Below are positions 36,059-45,560 of a stretch of DNA of 64,000 nt, in pieces. The DNA is from Sphingobium sp. CCH11-B1. Lineage in GTDB: Bacteria; Pseudomonadota; Alphaproteobacteria; Sphingomonadales; Sphingomonadaceae. Where the stretch lies: positions 1-64,000 of the forward strand of contig NZ_LSJY01000085.1 of assembly GCF_001556865.1 (NCBI RefSeq), written 5' to 3'. The first letter of the stretch is position 1. Each line of letters starts with the position of its first letter. The notes beneath the pieces are model-generated. The model did not search any database, was not told the DNA's origin, and saw nothing but the letters and a program-made list of their open reading frames with translations. A program made the position numbers and the translations under genes.

Positions 36059-37591
36059 TCAGGCGGCTTCCAGCTGCGCGACGAACTGGTCCGTCGCCCG
36101 CTCCAGCCGCTGCGCGGTCAGGGACAGGCCGGAGGCCGCGCTCGACACGCGGGCCGACAAGCTCTCATTGTTCCGCACGACGTCCGCGACTTCCTCCAGC
36201 TGGCGCGTCATCATCGCTGCGCCCTGCGCGGTATCGCGGGCGGACTCGCCGATCGCCGCCGTAGCGTCCCGCTGGTCCGCCACCGCACGCTGAATGTCAT
36301 CGGCCGCCTTGGCCAGCTGCTGCACGGCCGCCGCCACATCCGACAGGGCGCCCTGGGCGATCCCGGCCCCTTCCCGCGCCGACCGGGCGAGCGCATGGAT
36401 TTCACTGGTGGCGTTAGCCGCCTGCCCGGCAAGCTGCTTCACCTCGCCCGCCACAACCACAAAGCCGCGCCCGACATCACCGGCGCGCGCCGCTTCGATG
36501 GTCGCGTTAAGCGCCAGCAGGTTGGTACGCGTCGCGATGTCGGCAATCGAATCGGCAAAGCTGGCGATCGATGTCGTGCGGCCGTGCAGCGCGCTGACCG
36601 CGTCCTGCCCGCTGCTCGACACCTTTTCCGCCTGCCCGCCCAGCGCCGCCTGCTGCTGCGCGGACGAAGCGATGGCGACGATCGAATCCGACAATGTCTC
36701 TATCCGTTTCGCCAGCAAGGCGGCGTCGATGGACGATCGCTCCGCGATGGCGGCCGTCTCGCCGGTGCCCGCGCTTGCGCGCTGCGCCAGTCGGGCAAGC
36801 TGCTGCGCCGATTCGTCCAGTTCCCGCGCCGCCATGCCGACCGCGCCCACCGCGTCGGCCACGGACTGTCGAAAAGCGCGCGCCAGTTCCAGCGTGGCGG
36901 CACGCCGCTCCGCCGCCATCCGCGCTTTGTCTTCTTCCTGCTGCGCACGCAGGGTCGCGGCGCGAGCATCCGCCTGCTGGCTCGCAGCCATCGCCTGTTC
37001 CGCGGCCAGGCGGCCGTCCTGCGCCTGCTCGGCAAGCTTTTCGGAGCGAGCGACGTGATCGTCCAGAGCCTCCAACATGGTCCGCAGCCTGATCGTGACA
37101 TAGCTGAGCACCGCCGCCTGCGCAGAGACGGCAACGGCATGCACCGCAATCCGCCCCCAATCGCCTTGTTCCGGGAACACCCAGGCGGAAGCCAGATAGC
37201 TCAGCACCACGTGATGGGCCGCAGTCAGCGCCGCTGCCAGCACGATCGGCCGCCAGTCATAGAGCAGCGTCAGCCCGGCAAGGGCGACGAAGAAATACAT
37301 ATGGCCGTCCATCTGCCACGGATGGCCGGACAGCAGGACAAGGCCGATCGCAGGCTGCACCGCCGCCAGCGTGCCCATGGCCAGGCGGACGTCGAGGTCG
37401 CGGCGCTTGCACAGGATCTGCACGGTCGGCAGGGCGTTGACGAGCGCGGACAGGAACAGGGCCCGCCCGACATGCTCCACATGCAACAGCATGCCAACGG
37501 CCCCTATCGCAAAGGTCCACAGCCAACTGGACAGGACCAGGATTTGGAGGCCATGCAGGCGCAGACGATCCAGACTGGTTATGGCGTTCAT
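36059..37591 (-). CDS. Methyl-accepting chemotaxis protein with membrane-embedded sensor
   Basis: A 510-residue chemoreceptor. The first 190 residues form about six hydrophobic helices with short loops and no large periplasmic domain. A coiled-coil follows (about 195-255), and then the signalling domain with the hairpin tip [18 protein letters not shown] and [14 protein letters not shown]. No HAMP domain is evident. This points to sensing in or at the membrane, for example of redox or energy state. The start at 37591 overlaps the stop of the upstream small gene (ATGA). The che operon lies 2.5 kb away on the same strand. Confidence 0.88.
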   Translation of the reverse strand: MNAITSLDRLRLHGLQILVLSSWLWTFAIGAVGMLLHVEHVGRALFLSALVNALPTVQILCKRRDLDVRLAMGTLAAVQPAIGLVLLSGHPWQMDGHMYFFVALAGLTLLYDWRPIVLAAALTAAHHVVLSYLASAWVFPEQGDWGRIAVHAVAVSAQAAVLSYVTIRLRTMLEALDDHVARSEKLAEQAQDGRLAAEQAMAASQQADARAATLRAQQEEDKARMAAERRAATLELARAFRQSVADAVGAVGMAARELDESAQQLARLAQRASAGTGETAAIAERSSIDAALLAKRIETLSDSIVAIASSAQQQAALGGQAEKVSSSGQDAVSALHGRTTSIASFADSIADIATRTNLLALNATIEAARAGDVGRGFVVVAGEVKQLAGQAANATSEIHALARSAREGAGIAQGALSDVAAAVQQLAKAADDIQRAVADQRDATAAIGESARDTAQGAAMMTRQLEEVADVVRNNESLSARVSSAASGLSLTAQRLERATDQFVAQLEAA

Positions 37592-37911
37592 CTGATCAAT
37601 CCTTCGCAACCCCCGGCGCGGGCCGCCAGCGGGACGATGCCTGCGCGCAGCAGGGCGATGCCCAGCCTGCGACGCTCACCGTCCACCAGCAGGGAGCCTT
37701 TCCACGGCCCGGCGGCGATCAGCCGCGCGCCGCCGCTTACCGCCCGCACTGCGACGGATTGCCGCGCCGTGCTCGTTATCGGCACCAGCAACATGGGACC
37801 GCGGACAGGCGGTACCGCGTAAAGAGCCACAATGCCGATCAGCACCAGGCTGCAATGGACCAGCAGGACGGCATGCCGTCGCAGGGAAGACTGCAAACTC
37901 ATCGCCTCCAT
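37588..37911 (-). CDS. Small membrane-anchored protein coupled to the MCP gene
   Basis: A 107-residue protein with one N-terminal membrane helix (about 12-34) and a basic, Ala- and Gly-rich remainder. Its stop overlaps the MCP start by ATGA. The start is uncertain: ATG at 37911 gives 107 residues, while an ATG three codons in follows GGAGG at very short distance. No family is recognised. Coupling suggests a role beside the receptor, but nothing shows what. Confidence 0.55.
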   Translation of the reverse strand: MEAMSLQSSLRRHAVLLVHCSLVLIGIVALYAVPPVRGPMLLVPITSTARQSVAVRAVSGGARLIAAGPWKGSLLVDGERRRLGIALLRAGIVPLAARAGGCEGLIR

Positions 37912-37936
37912 TTAGGAGGGAGTGGTAAGTTTTGGA

Positions 37937-38248
37937 TTAAGGATCACCTTCCCCAAGGTGCAACATGCTGGTCAGTTCGCCAAGGTCACTGCCCGGCTTC
38001 ACCAGCAGCCATTCCCGACTGTCCGCGCCGTCCACCACGGTGACGGCGCCCTTTGGACACACGCCAAGGCAATTCACCTCGACAATGCCGGCTTTGGCCT
38101 TTCGGCCTTTCTTCAAGGCGAGATGCTTTCTGAGCGCCTTCGCCAGCCGTTCGTCCCCATGCGGACCGAAGCCGCCGTCCAGCTTCTTCGAACATTTGCG
38201 GCATACCAGGACAATGTTGCGCCAGTTGGCGCGAACATGGTCTTTCAA
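37937..38248 (-). CDS. Thioredoxin-like [2Fe-2S] ferredoxin
   Basis: A 103-residue protein of the thioredoxin-fold [2Fe-2S] ferredoxin family. The four cluster ligands are Cys16 and Cys19 (VCRKCSKK) and Cys60 and Cys64 (VNCLGVCPKGA), with spacing as in NuoE-like and Shethna-type proteins. Probably a soluble cytoplasmic electron carrier. Its start overlaps the stop of the J-domain gene by four bases (ATGA). The partner enzyme is unknown. Confidence 0.85.
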   Translation of the reverse strand: MKDHVRANWRNIVLVCRKCSKKLDGGFGPHGDERLAKALRKHLALKKGRKAKAGIVEVNCLGVCPKGAVTVVDGADSREWLLVKPGSDLGELTSMLHLGEGDP

Positions 38249-38793
38249 GCCGCACCGTCCCGCGGCTTCCAGCTGCGCCGTTCCTCCGCCGCTCGCAGCA
38301 CCTCATAGGCCGCCTGGATCGCCTGGAAGCGCACGGCCGCCTCCGCATCGCCCGGCTTCACGTCGGGATGATGCTCCTTGGCCAATCGGCGCCAGCTTTT
38401 CTTGACGGACTCGAAATCGGCGTCGTCCTCCAGCTCCAGCGCCTTGAGCGCATGCAGTTCGTCGCGCGACCGGCTGCCGTCTCCCGGCCCGCCCCAGCCA
38501 TGATAGGCGCTGGACTGATATGCGCCCGCGTCGCGTCGTTCGTCGCGCGCGCGCTGTTCGCGTTCTTCGGCGTCCAGTCCCTGAAAATAATCCCAGTTCC
38601 GGTTATATTCGCCGGCATGATCAGCGCAGAAATACCAGCGCTCAGGGCTATTGGGCGACTTGGGCGCGGGGCAATCGCCCGGCCGGTCGCAGCCATGCCG
38701 GTCGCACAAGCGCACCTGCTGCGCCTCACGCGTCGCACCATAGCTGCGCCAGCGGGGAAAGCCCCAGTCATTCGATCGGCTCTGTCTTGCCAT
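38245..38793 (-). CDS. J-domain protein with N-terminal Cys/His cluster
   Basis: A 182-residue protein with the J domain at its C-terminus (about 120-180), including the essential HPD (HHPDVKPGD) needed to stimulate DnaK. The N-terminal half has Cys/His groups (LCDRHGCDRPGDC and WYFCADHAGEY) that look like a metal site. It is a DjlA-like or specialised DnaJ, without the G/F and zinc-finger regions of true DnaJ. The start is the ATG at 38793; the open frame further upstream overlaps rnpB flank sequence. It is coupled to the ferredoxin gene. Confidence 0.85.
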   Translation of the reverse strand: MARQSRSNDWGFPRWRSYGATREAQQVRLCDRHGCDRPGDCPAPKSPNSPERWYFCADHAGEYNRNWDYFQGLDAEEREQRARDERRDAGAYQSSAYHGWGGPGDGSRSRDELHALKALELEDDADFESVKKSWRRLAKEHHPDVKPGDAEAAVRFQAIQAAYEVLRAAEERRSWKPRDGAA

Positions 38794-38860
38794 TGTCGCA
38801 GAGTAGGGATTGCATCGGCAAAACGCCACCCCGGCTGACCGGTCAGCAAAAGGAAAATGT

Positions 38861-39247
38861 GCCAGAGGGCCTGTAAGCCGGGTTCTGTCCACTCCCTCGC
38901 GGGAGATGGGCGACCATTCCTCTAGGAGCCGGATTGCTCCGGCCCTCCAGCAACCAACCCGGACGGTCTCGGCCGAAATCAGCCTAGCGGCATGAAGCCG
39001 CGCGCCGCCCCTATTCGGTCTTGCTCCCGGTGGGGTTTACCGTGCCGCCTTGCGTTGCCGCAGACGCGGTGCGCTCTTACCGCACCCTTTCAATGTCACT
39101 GGGCCGAAACCTGAGCGACCTGCTTTCTGTTGCACTGTCCCTTGGATCACTCCAGCCGGCCGTTAGCCGGCACCGTCATTTCGTGGAGCCCGGACTTTCC
39201 TCGCCGTGGAAGTTACCCGCCACGCCGCGGCCGCCCGGCCCTCTGGC
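38861..39247 (-). ncRNA. rnpB: RNase P RNA, class A
   Basis: The RNA component of RNase P, which trims the 5' leader of tRNA precursors. On the minus strand the P1 stem pairs GCCAGAGGGCC (39247-39237) with GGCCCTCTGGC (38871-38861). The conserved core GAGGAAAGTCCGGGCTCC follows soon after the 5' end, ACAGAAA is in the middle and AGACCGAATAGGGG and ACAGAACCCGGCTTACA toward the 3' end. The total of 387 bases is typical of class A. A T-rich stretch follows the 3' end. The promoter must lie in the 3' end of the amidase gene or the 28-base gap after it. Confidence 0.96.
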
Positions 39248-39275
39248 AGGCAGCGCCATAGCGCGTCCCAAGGAC

Positions 39276-39974
39276 TTAGTCATCCCCCTGCGGCTTAGGG
39301 AGAAGCAAGGCCAGCAGGATCGCGCGGCATTCCCCGTCGATCACTCCGTCCATCCGTTCGGGCCGGAATCGGCGCTGAAACGCGACGACCGCCGCCTGCG
39401 GGTCCGCGATGTCGTAGCCGAAGCGTTCGAGCGCGAGCATGAAACCGCCGTCTGTCCAGTGCGGGTCCATCAAATTCTTGGTCGGGCGCGGCAACGCCAG
39501 GCGCAATCGCGCCAGCTGGCCCCATGGAAATAGCTCGCCGGGATCCTGCTTGCGCGCGGGCGCCACGTCGCTGTGCCCCACGATATTGCCGCGCGTAATG
39601 CGGTGACGACTGACGATGTCGTGAATCAACGGGATCAGGGATCCTATCTGGGCCTCGGGAAAGGGCCGGTAACCCCATTCATGCCCCGGATTGACGATTT
39701 CTATGCCAATGCTCGCCGAGTTGACATCGTCTATGCCTCGCCAGTGCGAACGGCCGGCGTGCCAGGCCCGTTTGGCCTCGTCGACCATGCGGATGATCTG
39801 ACCGTCCTCCGTCACCACATAATGGGCGGATACTTTCGATTCCGGATTGGCCAGCCAGTTGATGGCGCTCGCAGCGTCCGGCATGCCGGTATAGTGCAGC
39901 ACCAGCATGGTGATCGGCAGGCTGCGATCATCATAATTGGGCGACGGCGTGTCGATCATCGGCATGTCGTTCAT
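39276..39974 (-). CDS. N-acetylmuramoyl-L-alanine amidase (Amidase_2 type)
   Basis: A 232-residue zinc amidase that cleaves between muramic acid and the peptide in peptidoglycan, as AmiD or AmpD. Zinc ligands are visible in LVLHYTGM and GHSDVAPARKQDPG, and the substrate region in WHAGRSHWRGIDDVNSASIGIEI lies between. The C-terminal 70 residues look like a peptidoglycan-binding fold. No clear signal peptide is seen with this start; an upstream in-frame start is possible, so the compartment is open. The ribosome binding site is weak at each candidate. Confidence 0.85.
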   Translation of the reverse strand: MNDMPMIDTPSPNYDDRSLPITMLVLHYTGMPDAASAINWLANPESKVSAHYVVTEDGQIIRMVDEAKRAWHAGRSHWRGIDDVNSASIGIEIVNPGHEWGYRPFPEAQIGSLIPLIHDIVSRHRITRGNIVGHSDVAPARKQDPGELFPWGQLARLRLALPRPTKNLMDPHWTDGGFMLALERFGYDIADPQAAVVAFQRRFRPERMDGVIDGECRAILLALLLPKPQGDD

Positions 39975-40114
39975 CGGGGAAAGCCAGTCACTCGCAGCTC
40001 GATCATCATGCCAGTCCGTCCGCCCTCCGGCGCGCAAGAGGACCATGGCCGAGACATGCGCGGCAATCAAGCAGGGTTAACATAAGCCTGTGGGGGATCG
40101 GTCAGCCAGGTCGC

Positions 40115-40993
40115 CTATCCGATACGTCGCGCCGCCACCGCCATCGCACCGCCGGCGGTGCTCTTGCGCGCATAACCGCCGCGAAAATCGGGATGCGGCA
40201 CAAAATCGTCGCCCTGCCCGATCACGGTTTCCCCGGCGCCCAGCAGAAGCACCGATCCGACATGGCTATGCTCCGCCAACAGCCGGAGCACCGATTGCCG
40301 CCGATCCGGCGTGAAGTAGAGCAGGACGTTGCGGCAAAGAAGCAGGTCATACTGGCCGCTGGGCTGGCGCGCGTCGAAAAGATTGTCGTGCCGGAAATCG
40401 ATCATCCGGCGCAGGTCGGGGCTGGCTCGCCAGTCTTCGCCATGCGGCTCGAACCATTTGAGCAGATCGCCGATGGCAAGGCCGCGCTGCACATCCATTT
40501 GGGAAAATATGCCCGATCGCGCCTGATCGATCGCGGCGGTCGAAATGTCCGTCGCCAGTATCTCGACCCGCCAGCCCTGCCAGCGGGCGGCCTCGTTGCG
40601 CAGCCGGATGGCAAGCGAATAGGCCTCCTGCCCGGTCGAGCAGCCCGCGCTCCATATGCGGAGCGTCCGGTCCGTCTTTTCCTGCTGGACGCGCGGCAGA
40701 ATCTGCCGGTGGATCATGTCGAAAATCTGGAGATCGCGGAAGAAGCTGCTTTCATTGTTGAGCAGGGCGTTCACCACATCGGTTTCCAGCGGGCCGGAAC
40801 GGTCGCGCAAAAGCCGCGCCGCCAGTTCGTCGATGTCCTGCAGCCCGTGCGCGCGCAGGATGGGCCGCAGCGCCGTCTCCATTCGCCACGCCCGGCTTTC
40901 CGATACGGTCTGCCCGGTTCTCGCCTCCAGCAGGCCGGACAGGACCCGCGCCGCGCCTTGCAAACTTTCCGGGCCCTGATTGCACGCCGACAT
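40115..40993 (-). CDS. cheR: Chemotaxis protein methyltransferase CheR
   Basis: A 292-residue SAM-dependent enzyme that methylates glutamates on chemoreceptors. An N-terminal helical domain (about 1-85, ending NNESSFFRD) is followed by the SAM domain with IWSAGCSTGQEAYSLA. The start overlaps the cheB stop by one base (TGATG), which settles it against an upstream ATG inside cheB. It is the last gene of the cheAWYBR run. Confidence 0.94.
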   Translation of the reverse strand: MSACNQGPESLQGAARVLSGLLEARTGQTVSESRAWRMETALRPILRAHGLQDIDELAARLLRDRSGPLETDVVNALLNNESSFFRDLQIFDMIHRQILPRVQQEKTDRTLRIWSAGCSTGQEAYSLAIRLRNEAARWQGWRVEILATDISTAAIDQARSGIFSQMDVQRGLAIGDLLKWFEPHGEDWRASPDLRRMIDFRHDNLFDARQPSGQYDLLLCRNVLLYFTPDRRQSVLRLLAEHSHVGSVLLLGAGETVIGQGDDFVPHPDFRGGYARKSTAGGAMAVAARRIG

Positions 40994-42075
40994 CAAGCGG
41001 CCGCCTTGGCGCGACGCGCGACGAAGCTCATGATGGCGGAAGGCGCCATGACTGCGCAGGTCAGTCCCGCGCCCGTCACCGATCCCGGCATGCCCCACAC
41101 CACGCTGCTCGCTTCATCCTGCGCCACGATCCATCCTCCTGCCGCAACGACGTCTCGCGCGCCTGCGGTTCCGTCTCGGCCCATGCCGGTTAATATGATC
41201 CCGGCGGCGCCCGCCCCGTAAACATCCGCCATGCTCGTGAGCATCGGGTCCACGCCCGGCAGGTTTCCGGCCGGCGTCCTTTCGGGATCGAGCGTCACAT
41301 GGACGCGGCCATGCAGGCCCTTGCGGATCAGAAGATTGGCGTCGCCTGGCGCGACATAGACGATGTCGGGCGCGAGCGTGTCGCCAATCTCCGCCACCTT
41401 GACGCGAAGGCGGGTCATCCGCGAAAGCTGCTGAACGAAATAGACGGTAAAACTGGCGGGCAGATGCTGCGTCAGCAGGATGGGGACGCCAAGGGGGCTT
41501 TCCAGCCCATCGAATAATTGTCCCAATGCATGGATGCCGCCTGTAGAGGCCCCTATGCCGAGGCAGGCCAGCGGTGCGGCGGACGGCTCCACGAAGCCAG
41601 GCGCGGCCGCACGCGGCACAGAGGTGGGAAAGGGTCCGTCTTCGAACAGGCGAGTCAGCCGCCCGATCAGCGCCTGGGGAAACTGTTCCCCGAAACTGCC
41701 GCTTCCCGGCTTGGACACGATGTCGCTTGCGCCCAGCGCCAGCGCCTCGACCGCGGCGGCGCTGCCTTCCTCGCACTTGCCCGAAAGGATGGCCACTTTC
41801 GCATTGGGCCGGGTCTCCAGGATATGCGGCAATGCCGCGAGACCGCTCTGCCCCGGCAATTCTATGTCCAGCAGCACCAGATCGACATCATGTCCTGCCA
41901 GATATTCCAGCGCCTGCTCCGCACTGTTCGTCTTATGATCGACGCAAAAGCCCGGATCGGCATTGAGGATACGTTCAATGACCGTCCGCACGACCACGGA
42001 ATCATCGACGACCAGCGTGCGCACGGGCCTGTCCCCACTTTTGCAACTGGTCATGATCGGGGTCATGGCGTTCAT
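40993..42075 (-). CDS. cheB: Chemotaxis protein-glutamate methylesterase CheB
   Basis: A 360-residue two-domain protein. The N-terminal receiver has Asp70 as phospho-acceptor (LLDIELPG) and DDS at 24-26. The C-terminal esterase domain carries the Ser in GASTGG, the His in LTQHLPASF and the Asp in GMGRDGTAG. It removes methyl groups that CheR adds. It follows cheY by 67 bases and overlaps cheR by one base. Confidence 0.95.
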   Translation of the reverse strand: MNAMTPIMTSCKSGDRPVRTLVVDDSVVVRTVIERILNADPGFCVDHKTNSAEQALEYLAGHDVDLVLLDIELPGQSGLAALPHILETRPNAKVAILSGKCEEGSAAAVEALALGASDIVSKPGSGSFGEQFPQALIGRLTRLFEDGPFPTSVPRAAAPGFVEPSAAPLACLGIGASTGGIHALGQLFDGLESPLGVPILLTQHLPASFTVYFVQQLSRMTRLRVKVAEIGDTLAPDIVYVAPGDANLLIRKGLHGRVHVTLDPERTPAGNLPGVDPMLTSMADVYGAGAAGIILTGMGRDGTAGARDVVAAGGWIVAQDEASSVVWGMPGSVTGAGLTCAVMAPSAIMSFVARRAKAAA

Positions 42076-42142
42076 CTTATCGGTTCTCTGGGCAGGAAGC
42101 GTGGCGAGGGGGACATAGGATGCGGGCAGCGCTCGGCAGCGG

Positions 42143-42508
42143 TTAGATCACCCCGACGATCGCCAGCTTGCTTTCCAGCGTTTCCCTGTCGAAAGGCTTC
42201 ATGACATATTCGTCCGCGCCGGCCTCGACAGCGGCTTTTATGTGGCTGATGCCATTTTCCGTGGTGCAGAAGATGATCTTGGGCCGCGCCGTCATCTTGG
42301 CGGTGGAAAGCGCCTGGAGAAATTCCATGCCGCTCATGACGGGCATGTTCCAGTCCAGCAAGACCACGTCGGGTGCCGATGCTTCGCACTGCGTCAACGC
42401 GTCCTGGCCATCCACAGCCTCGCTGACCGTCAGATCGAGCGATTCGAGGATATGTCGGGCGACCTTGCGGATCACCTTCGAATCGTCGACGACAAGGCAG
42501 TTTTTCAT
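42143..42508 (-). CDS. cheY: Chemotaxis response regulator CheY
   Basis: A 121-residue single receiver domain. The acidic pair is Asp8-Asp9 with Ser10, the phospho-acceptor is Asp52 (LLDWNMPVMSG), a Thr sits in FCTTENG and a Lys in VMKPFD. CheA phosphorylates it, and the product acts on the flagellar switch. It is in the middle of the che operon, 80 bases after cheW. Confidence 0.94.
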   Translation of the reverse strand: MKNCLVVDDSKVIRKVARHILESLDLTVSEAVDGQDALTQCEASAPDVVLLDWNMPVMSGMEFLQALSTAKMTARPKIIFCTTENGISHIKAAVEAGADEYVMKPFDRETLESKLAIVGVI

Positions 42509-42588
42509 AACAAGTCCTTCAGATTACGGCCGTGTTCATGGCTTTAAACGGCAAAGCCAAGTATTTGGTAAACAAGCATCGGATCGTT

Positions 42589-43026
42589 CTAGGCAGCCTG
42601 CGCCATCGCCCCGCCCTCGATGAAGGCGGCAAGGGACACCAGCAACCAGGGATGCCCGTCATGCTCGACAATGGCACGGGCATAGGGCGCCCAGGCCCGC
42701 TCCAGCTGCCCGCGAAGAGGCAGTTCGCCCTCCGCCACCGGGCATATGTCGGATACGCTGTCGACCATCAGGCCGTAGCTGTGCCCGCTGATATTCGCGA
42801 TCACCGCCAAGCCCCGCTGACTTTCAGGCGTGGACGTGCCTGTGATGAGAGCCGCGACATCGATGATGGTCAACACCCGGCTTCGCAGTGCGGACAGGCC
42901 GGCGACATGGGCCCCCATGCCGGGCACCGGCGAAATGTCCGTCAGGCGAACCACGGCTTCGACTTCCCAACCCTCTACAGCTATGCGGGTGCCGGCCAGG
43001 GTCGCGAGAAGATAGAGATTGTTCAT
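42589..43026 (-). CDS. cheW: Chemotaxis coupling protein CheW
   Basis: A 145-residue CheW-fold protein linking receptors to CheA. It has the typical start with VEGWEVEAVVRL, the block GLSALRSRVLTIIDV and VDSVSDICPV. It follows cheA by 11 bases, so the two are probably co-translated. Shorter than E. coli CheW (167) but complete for the fold. Confidence 0.92.
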   Translation of the reverse strand: MNNLYLLATLAGTRIAVEGWEVEAVVRLTDISPVPGMGAHVAGLSALRSRVLTIIDVAALITGTSTPESQRGLAVIANISGHSYGLMVDSVSDICPVAEGELPLRGQLERAWAPYARAIVEHDGHPWLLVSLAAFIEGGAMAQAA

Positions 43027-43037
43027 GAACCGCCTCC

Positions 43038-45425
43038 TTATGCCCGACGCCCGCTGATCGCCGCCATCAAGGCAGCCTGATCATAACGGTATATGCTGCC
43101 ATCCTCCTGCGGACCGGCGGGACGCGGCGACGCCCGCAGATGCACTACCCGGCATCCGATCATCTCCGCCGCCTGCGCGGCATTGGGGTCGGTGCACAGC
43201 ACCACGTCCCCCGGATCGACCGCCCCGTCTGCAGGCAGGCCCAGCATCACCTCATGACCCGCCTGACGCAGCAGCGGCGCCAATATCTCGCGGGTCCAAC
43301 CGTCTTCGCTGTCGGCGAGCAAGCAGCGTCCCTGGTTCCGCTCGACGATGGCGCCGTCAGGCAGAGCCGCAAAGAGGGCAAAGGGATTGAGCACCTCCAG
43401 ATGCTCTCCATCGATCACCGCGACGCCACTGATGACGCCCTGCATCGCGACCATGTCTGGAACCGCAGGCATCTGGACGATGTCCAGCACGGCCGCGACG
43501 GGATAGCAGGCCTCGCTGCGGTCGTCCCGCAGCCTGAGAGCACATATTTTCTCGCGGTCGAACCTGTGCAGGCCGTTGGCCACGGCCACAAGGCGGCCGT
43601 CGAGCCGAACGAACGCCTGCCCGCCGGAACGGCCGAAAAGGCTGGCGTCGATATCCTCCACCCGTTCGATCAGCGACAGTTTCAGCAACCGCCGCTCACC
43701 CGACAATTCCTCGAACCGAAGCGCGGCCACCATCTCGGCGCCCTCTTCGGCATTGGCACGCTCCTCCGATTGCCGCGCCGTGCGGTCTTCCGCCATGTCC
43801 GGCAGGTTCGCCGCGCTGGCCAGCCCCGCCGCGTCCAGAAGCAACATCGGCCTGCCATTGTCAGGCAGCGTCATGCCCGCATAGACGCCCGTCGCCATCA
43901 CCAGCGGCGATGCCGGCCGAATGACCAGTTCCTCATGATTATCGACTGCGGACACGCCCATGGCAAAGGGCGTGCCGGTGGCCGATCGCACCACCATGAT
44001 GGCGCGCGGCCCGGACTGAACGGGCTTTTCCAGGCCCAGAACATCTTCCAGGTCCAGCATCGAATGACGCACGGACCGGATGGTCGCGATCTTCGCGCCC
44101 CCGACATGGCTGATGTTCAGCATGTCATTATTGTCGTGCAGGATTTCGATGACGGCGGCGCGCGGAATGGCGAAATGCTGTCCGCCCGCACGGACGATCA
44201 GGCCCGGGATGATGGTCAGCGTCAACGGCACGCGCAGGGTGATGGTGAGACCAAGGCCCGGCTGGTTGTCGAGCGCGATGATCCCGCCGATCCGCTCCAC
44301 ATTGGCACGCACCACGTCCATGCCCACGCCCCGGCCGGAAATCGCCGTGACCTGATTTGCGGTCGACAGGCCGGGGTGGAAGATCAGGTCCAGCTTTTCC
44401 GCTTCGGACATGCGGGCGGCCGCTTCGGGGGTCAGCCGTCCGGCTGCGACCGCCTTGTCCACCAGCCGCTTCGTGTCGATGCCCGCGCCATCGTCCGCGA
44501 TGGCGATGACGATCTGGTTGCCCGACTGCCGGGCCTCCAGCCGCAGATTGCCTGCCTCAGGCTTGCCCGCCGCGCGTCGCTTCTCGGGTGTTTCGATGCC
44601 GTGATCGATGCTGTTGCGGACGATGTGGGTAAGAGGGTCGACGACCATCTCCACCATTTCCCGGTCCATCTCGACATCGCCGCCCTCAAGGCAGAGGTCG
44701 ATCCGCTTGCCCAGCTCGCGGCCCAGGTCCCGCACCATGCGCGGAATGGCTGCAAAAAGGCGCTCGACCCGCTGCATGCGGGTCTTGGAAATGACGTCGC
44801 GCATATCGGCGACGCAGGTCGACAGCCGTTCGAAGACATTGTCCAGTTCGGGATCAGCGGCGCGTTCCCGCAATTTGCGGGACAATTCGTTGCGCGCCAG
44901 CACCATGTCAGACACGCCGTTCATCAACTGATCGATCAGGCTGAGCGGCAGGCGGATGGTGCGCGGCCCCGACTGAACGCCACCCTGTCGGGGCGTTACG
45001 GCCGCGACGGCCTGAGGCTCGCTCGCCAATGTCGATGCGCGATCGCGTTTGTCGTCCGCCTTCGCCTGCAGCGCGGCGATCAGGAAATCGTCATTCTCGT
45101 TCGGCAGGGCAGCGCCCGCCGCCACCGCTTCGGCCAGTTCGCCGATGCGATCCATCACGCCCAGCACGGCGCTCACGGTCGCCGGGTCAGCGGTCCTTTT
45201 CCCCGCCCTTATGTCGGACAGCACGTCTTCGGCCGCATGGCTCAACCGTTCGAACCGCGGCAGGTTCAGGAAGCCGCAGCTGCCCTTGACCGTGTGAAAG
45301 AAACGAAAGATCGCGTCCAGCCGGTCGCTATCGGATGGATCGGCCTCCCATGCGACGACTTCGCCGGCAAGCGCTTCCAGCGTCTCCTGCGTTTCCGATA
45401 TGAATTCCTGAAGTAGATCGTCCAT
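43038..45425 (-). CDS. cheA: Chemotaxis histidine kinase CheA with extended C-terminus
   Basis: A 795-residue kinase. P1 carries the phospho-accepting His44 (FFHTVKGSCGF). A dimerisation domain follows, and then the ATPase domain with HIVRNSIDHGIE, ADDGAGID and SGRGVGMDVV. P5 (CheW-like) is near 400-530. After it come about 140 residues that look like a second CheW-like domain, and the last 95 resemble a worn receiver (LLADSEDGWTREILAPLL) without the usual acceptor Asp. No clear P2 domain is seen. First gene of the che operon. Confidence 0.93.
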   Translation of the reverse strand: MDDLLQEFISETQETLEALAGEVVAWEADPSDSDRLDAIFRFFHTVKGSCGFLNLPRFERLSHAAEDVLSDIRAGKRTADPATVSAVLGVMDRIGELAEAVAAGAALPNENDDFLIAALQAKADDKRDRASTLASEPQAVAAVTPRQGGVQSGPRTIRLPLSLIDQLMNGVSDMVLARNELSRKLRERAADPELDNVFERLSTCVADMRDVISKTRMQRVERLFAAIPRMVRDLGRELGKRIDLCLEGGDVEMDREMVEMVVDPLTHIVRNSIDHGIETPEKRRAAGKPEAGNLRLEARQSGNQIVIAIADDGAGIDTKRLVDKAVAAGRLTPEAAARMSEAEKLDLIFHPGLSTANQVTAISGRGVGMDVVRANVERIGGIIALDNQPGLGLTITLRVPLTLTIIPGLIVRAGGQHFAIPRAAVIEILHDNNDMLNISHVGGAKIATIRSVRHSMLDLEDVLGLEKPVQSGPRAIMVVRSATGTPFAMGVSAVDNHEELVIRPASPLVMATGVYAGMTLPDNGRPMLLLDAAGLASAANLPDMAEDRTARQSEERANAEEGAEMVAALRFEELSGERRLLKLSLIERVEDIDASLFGRSGGQAFVRLDGRLVAVANGLHRFDREKICALRLRDDRSEACYPVAAVLDIVQMPAVPDMVAMQGVISGVAVIDGEHLEVLNPFALFAALPDGAIVERNQGRCLLADSEDGWTREILAPLLRQAGHEVMLGLPADGAVDPGDVVLCTDPNAAQAAEMIGCRVVHLRASPRPAGPQEDGSIYRYDQAALMAAISGRRA

Positions 45426-45503
45426 TCCAGCCGGCCTTGTGGATGCGCGCGAGGCACCATGGCGGCGGTGTGGTTAAGGGGCCGTTAAAGGCGCGGTACA
45501 TTG

Positions 45504-45535
45504 AAAAAGGCGCTGCGATCGCTCGCAGCGCCTTT
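45504..45535 (-). terminator. Intrinsic terminator of the small lipoprotein gene
   Basis: A 13-bp perfect stem (45506-45518 with 45523-45535, core GGCGCTGCGA) and a four-base loop, followed by five T on the minus strand. It starts 26 bases after the lipoprotein stop and protects the cheA operon from read-through. Confidence 0.85.
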
Positions 45536-45560
45536 CGGTTCGTTCGCTGTGGAAGCAGCC

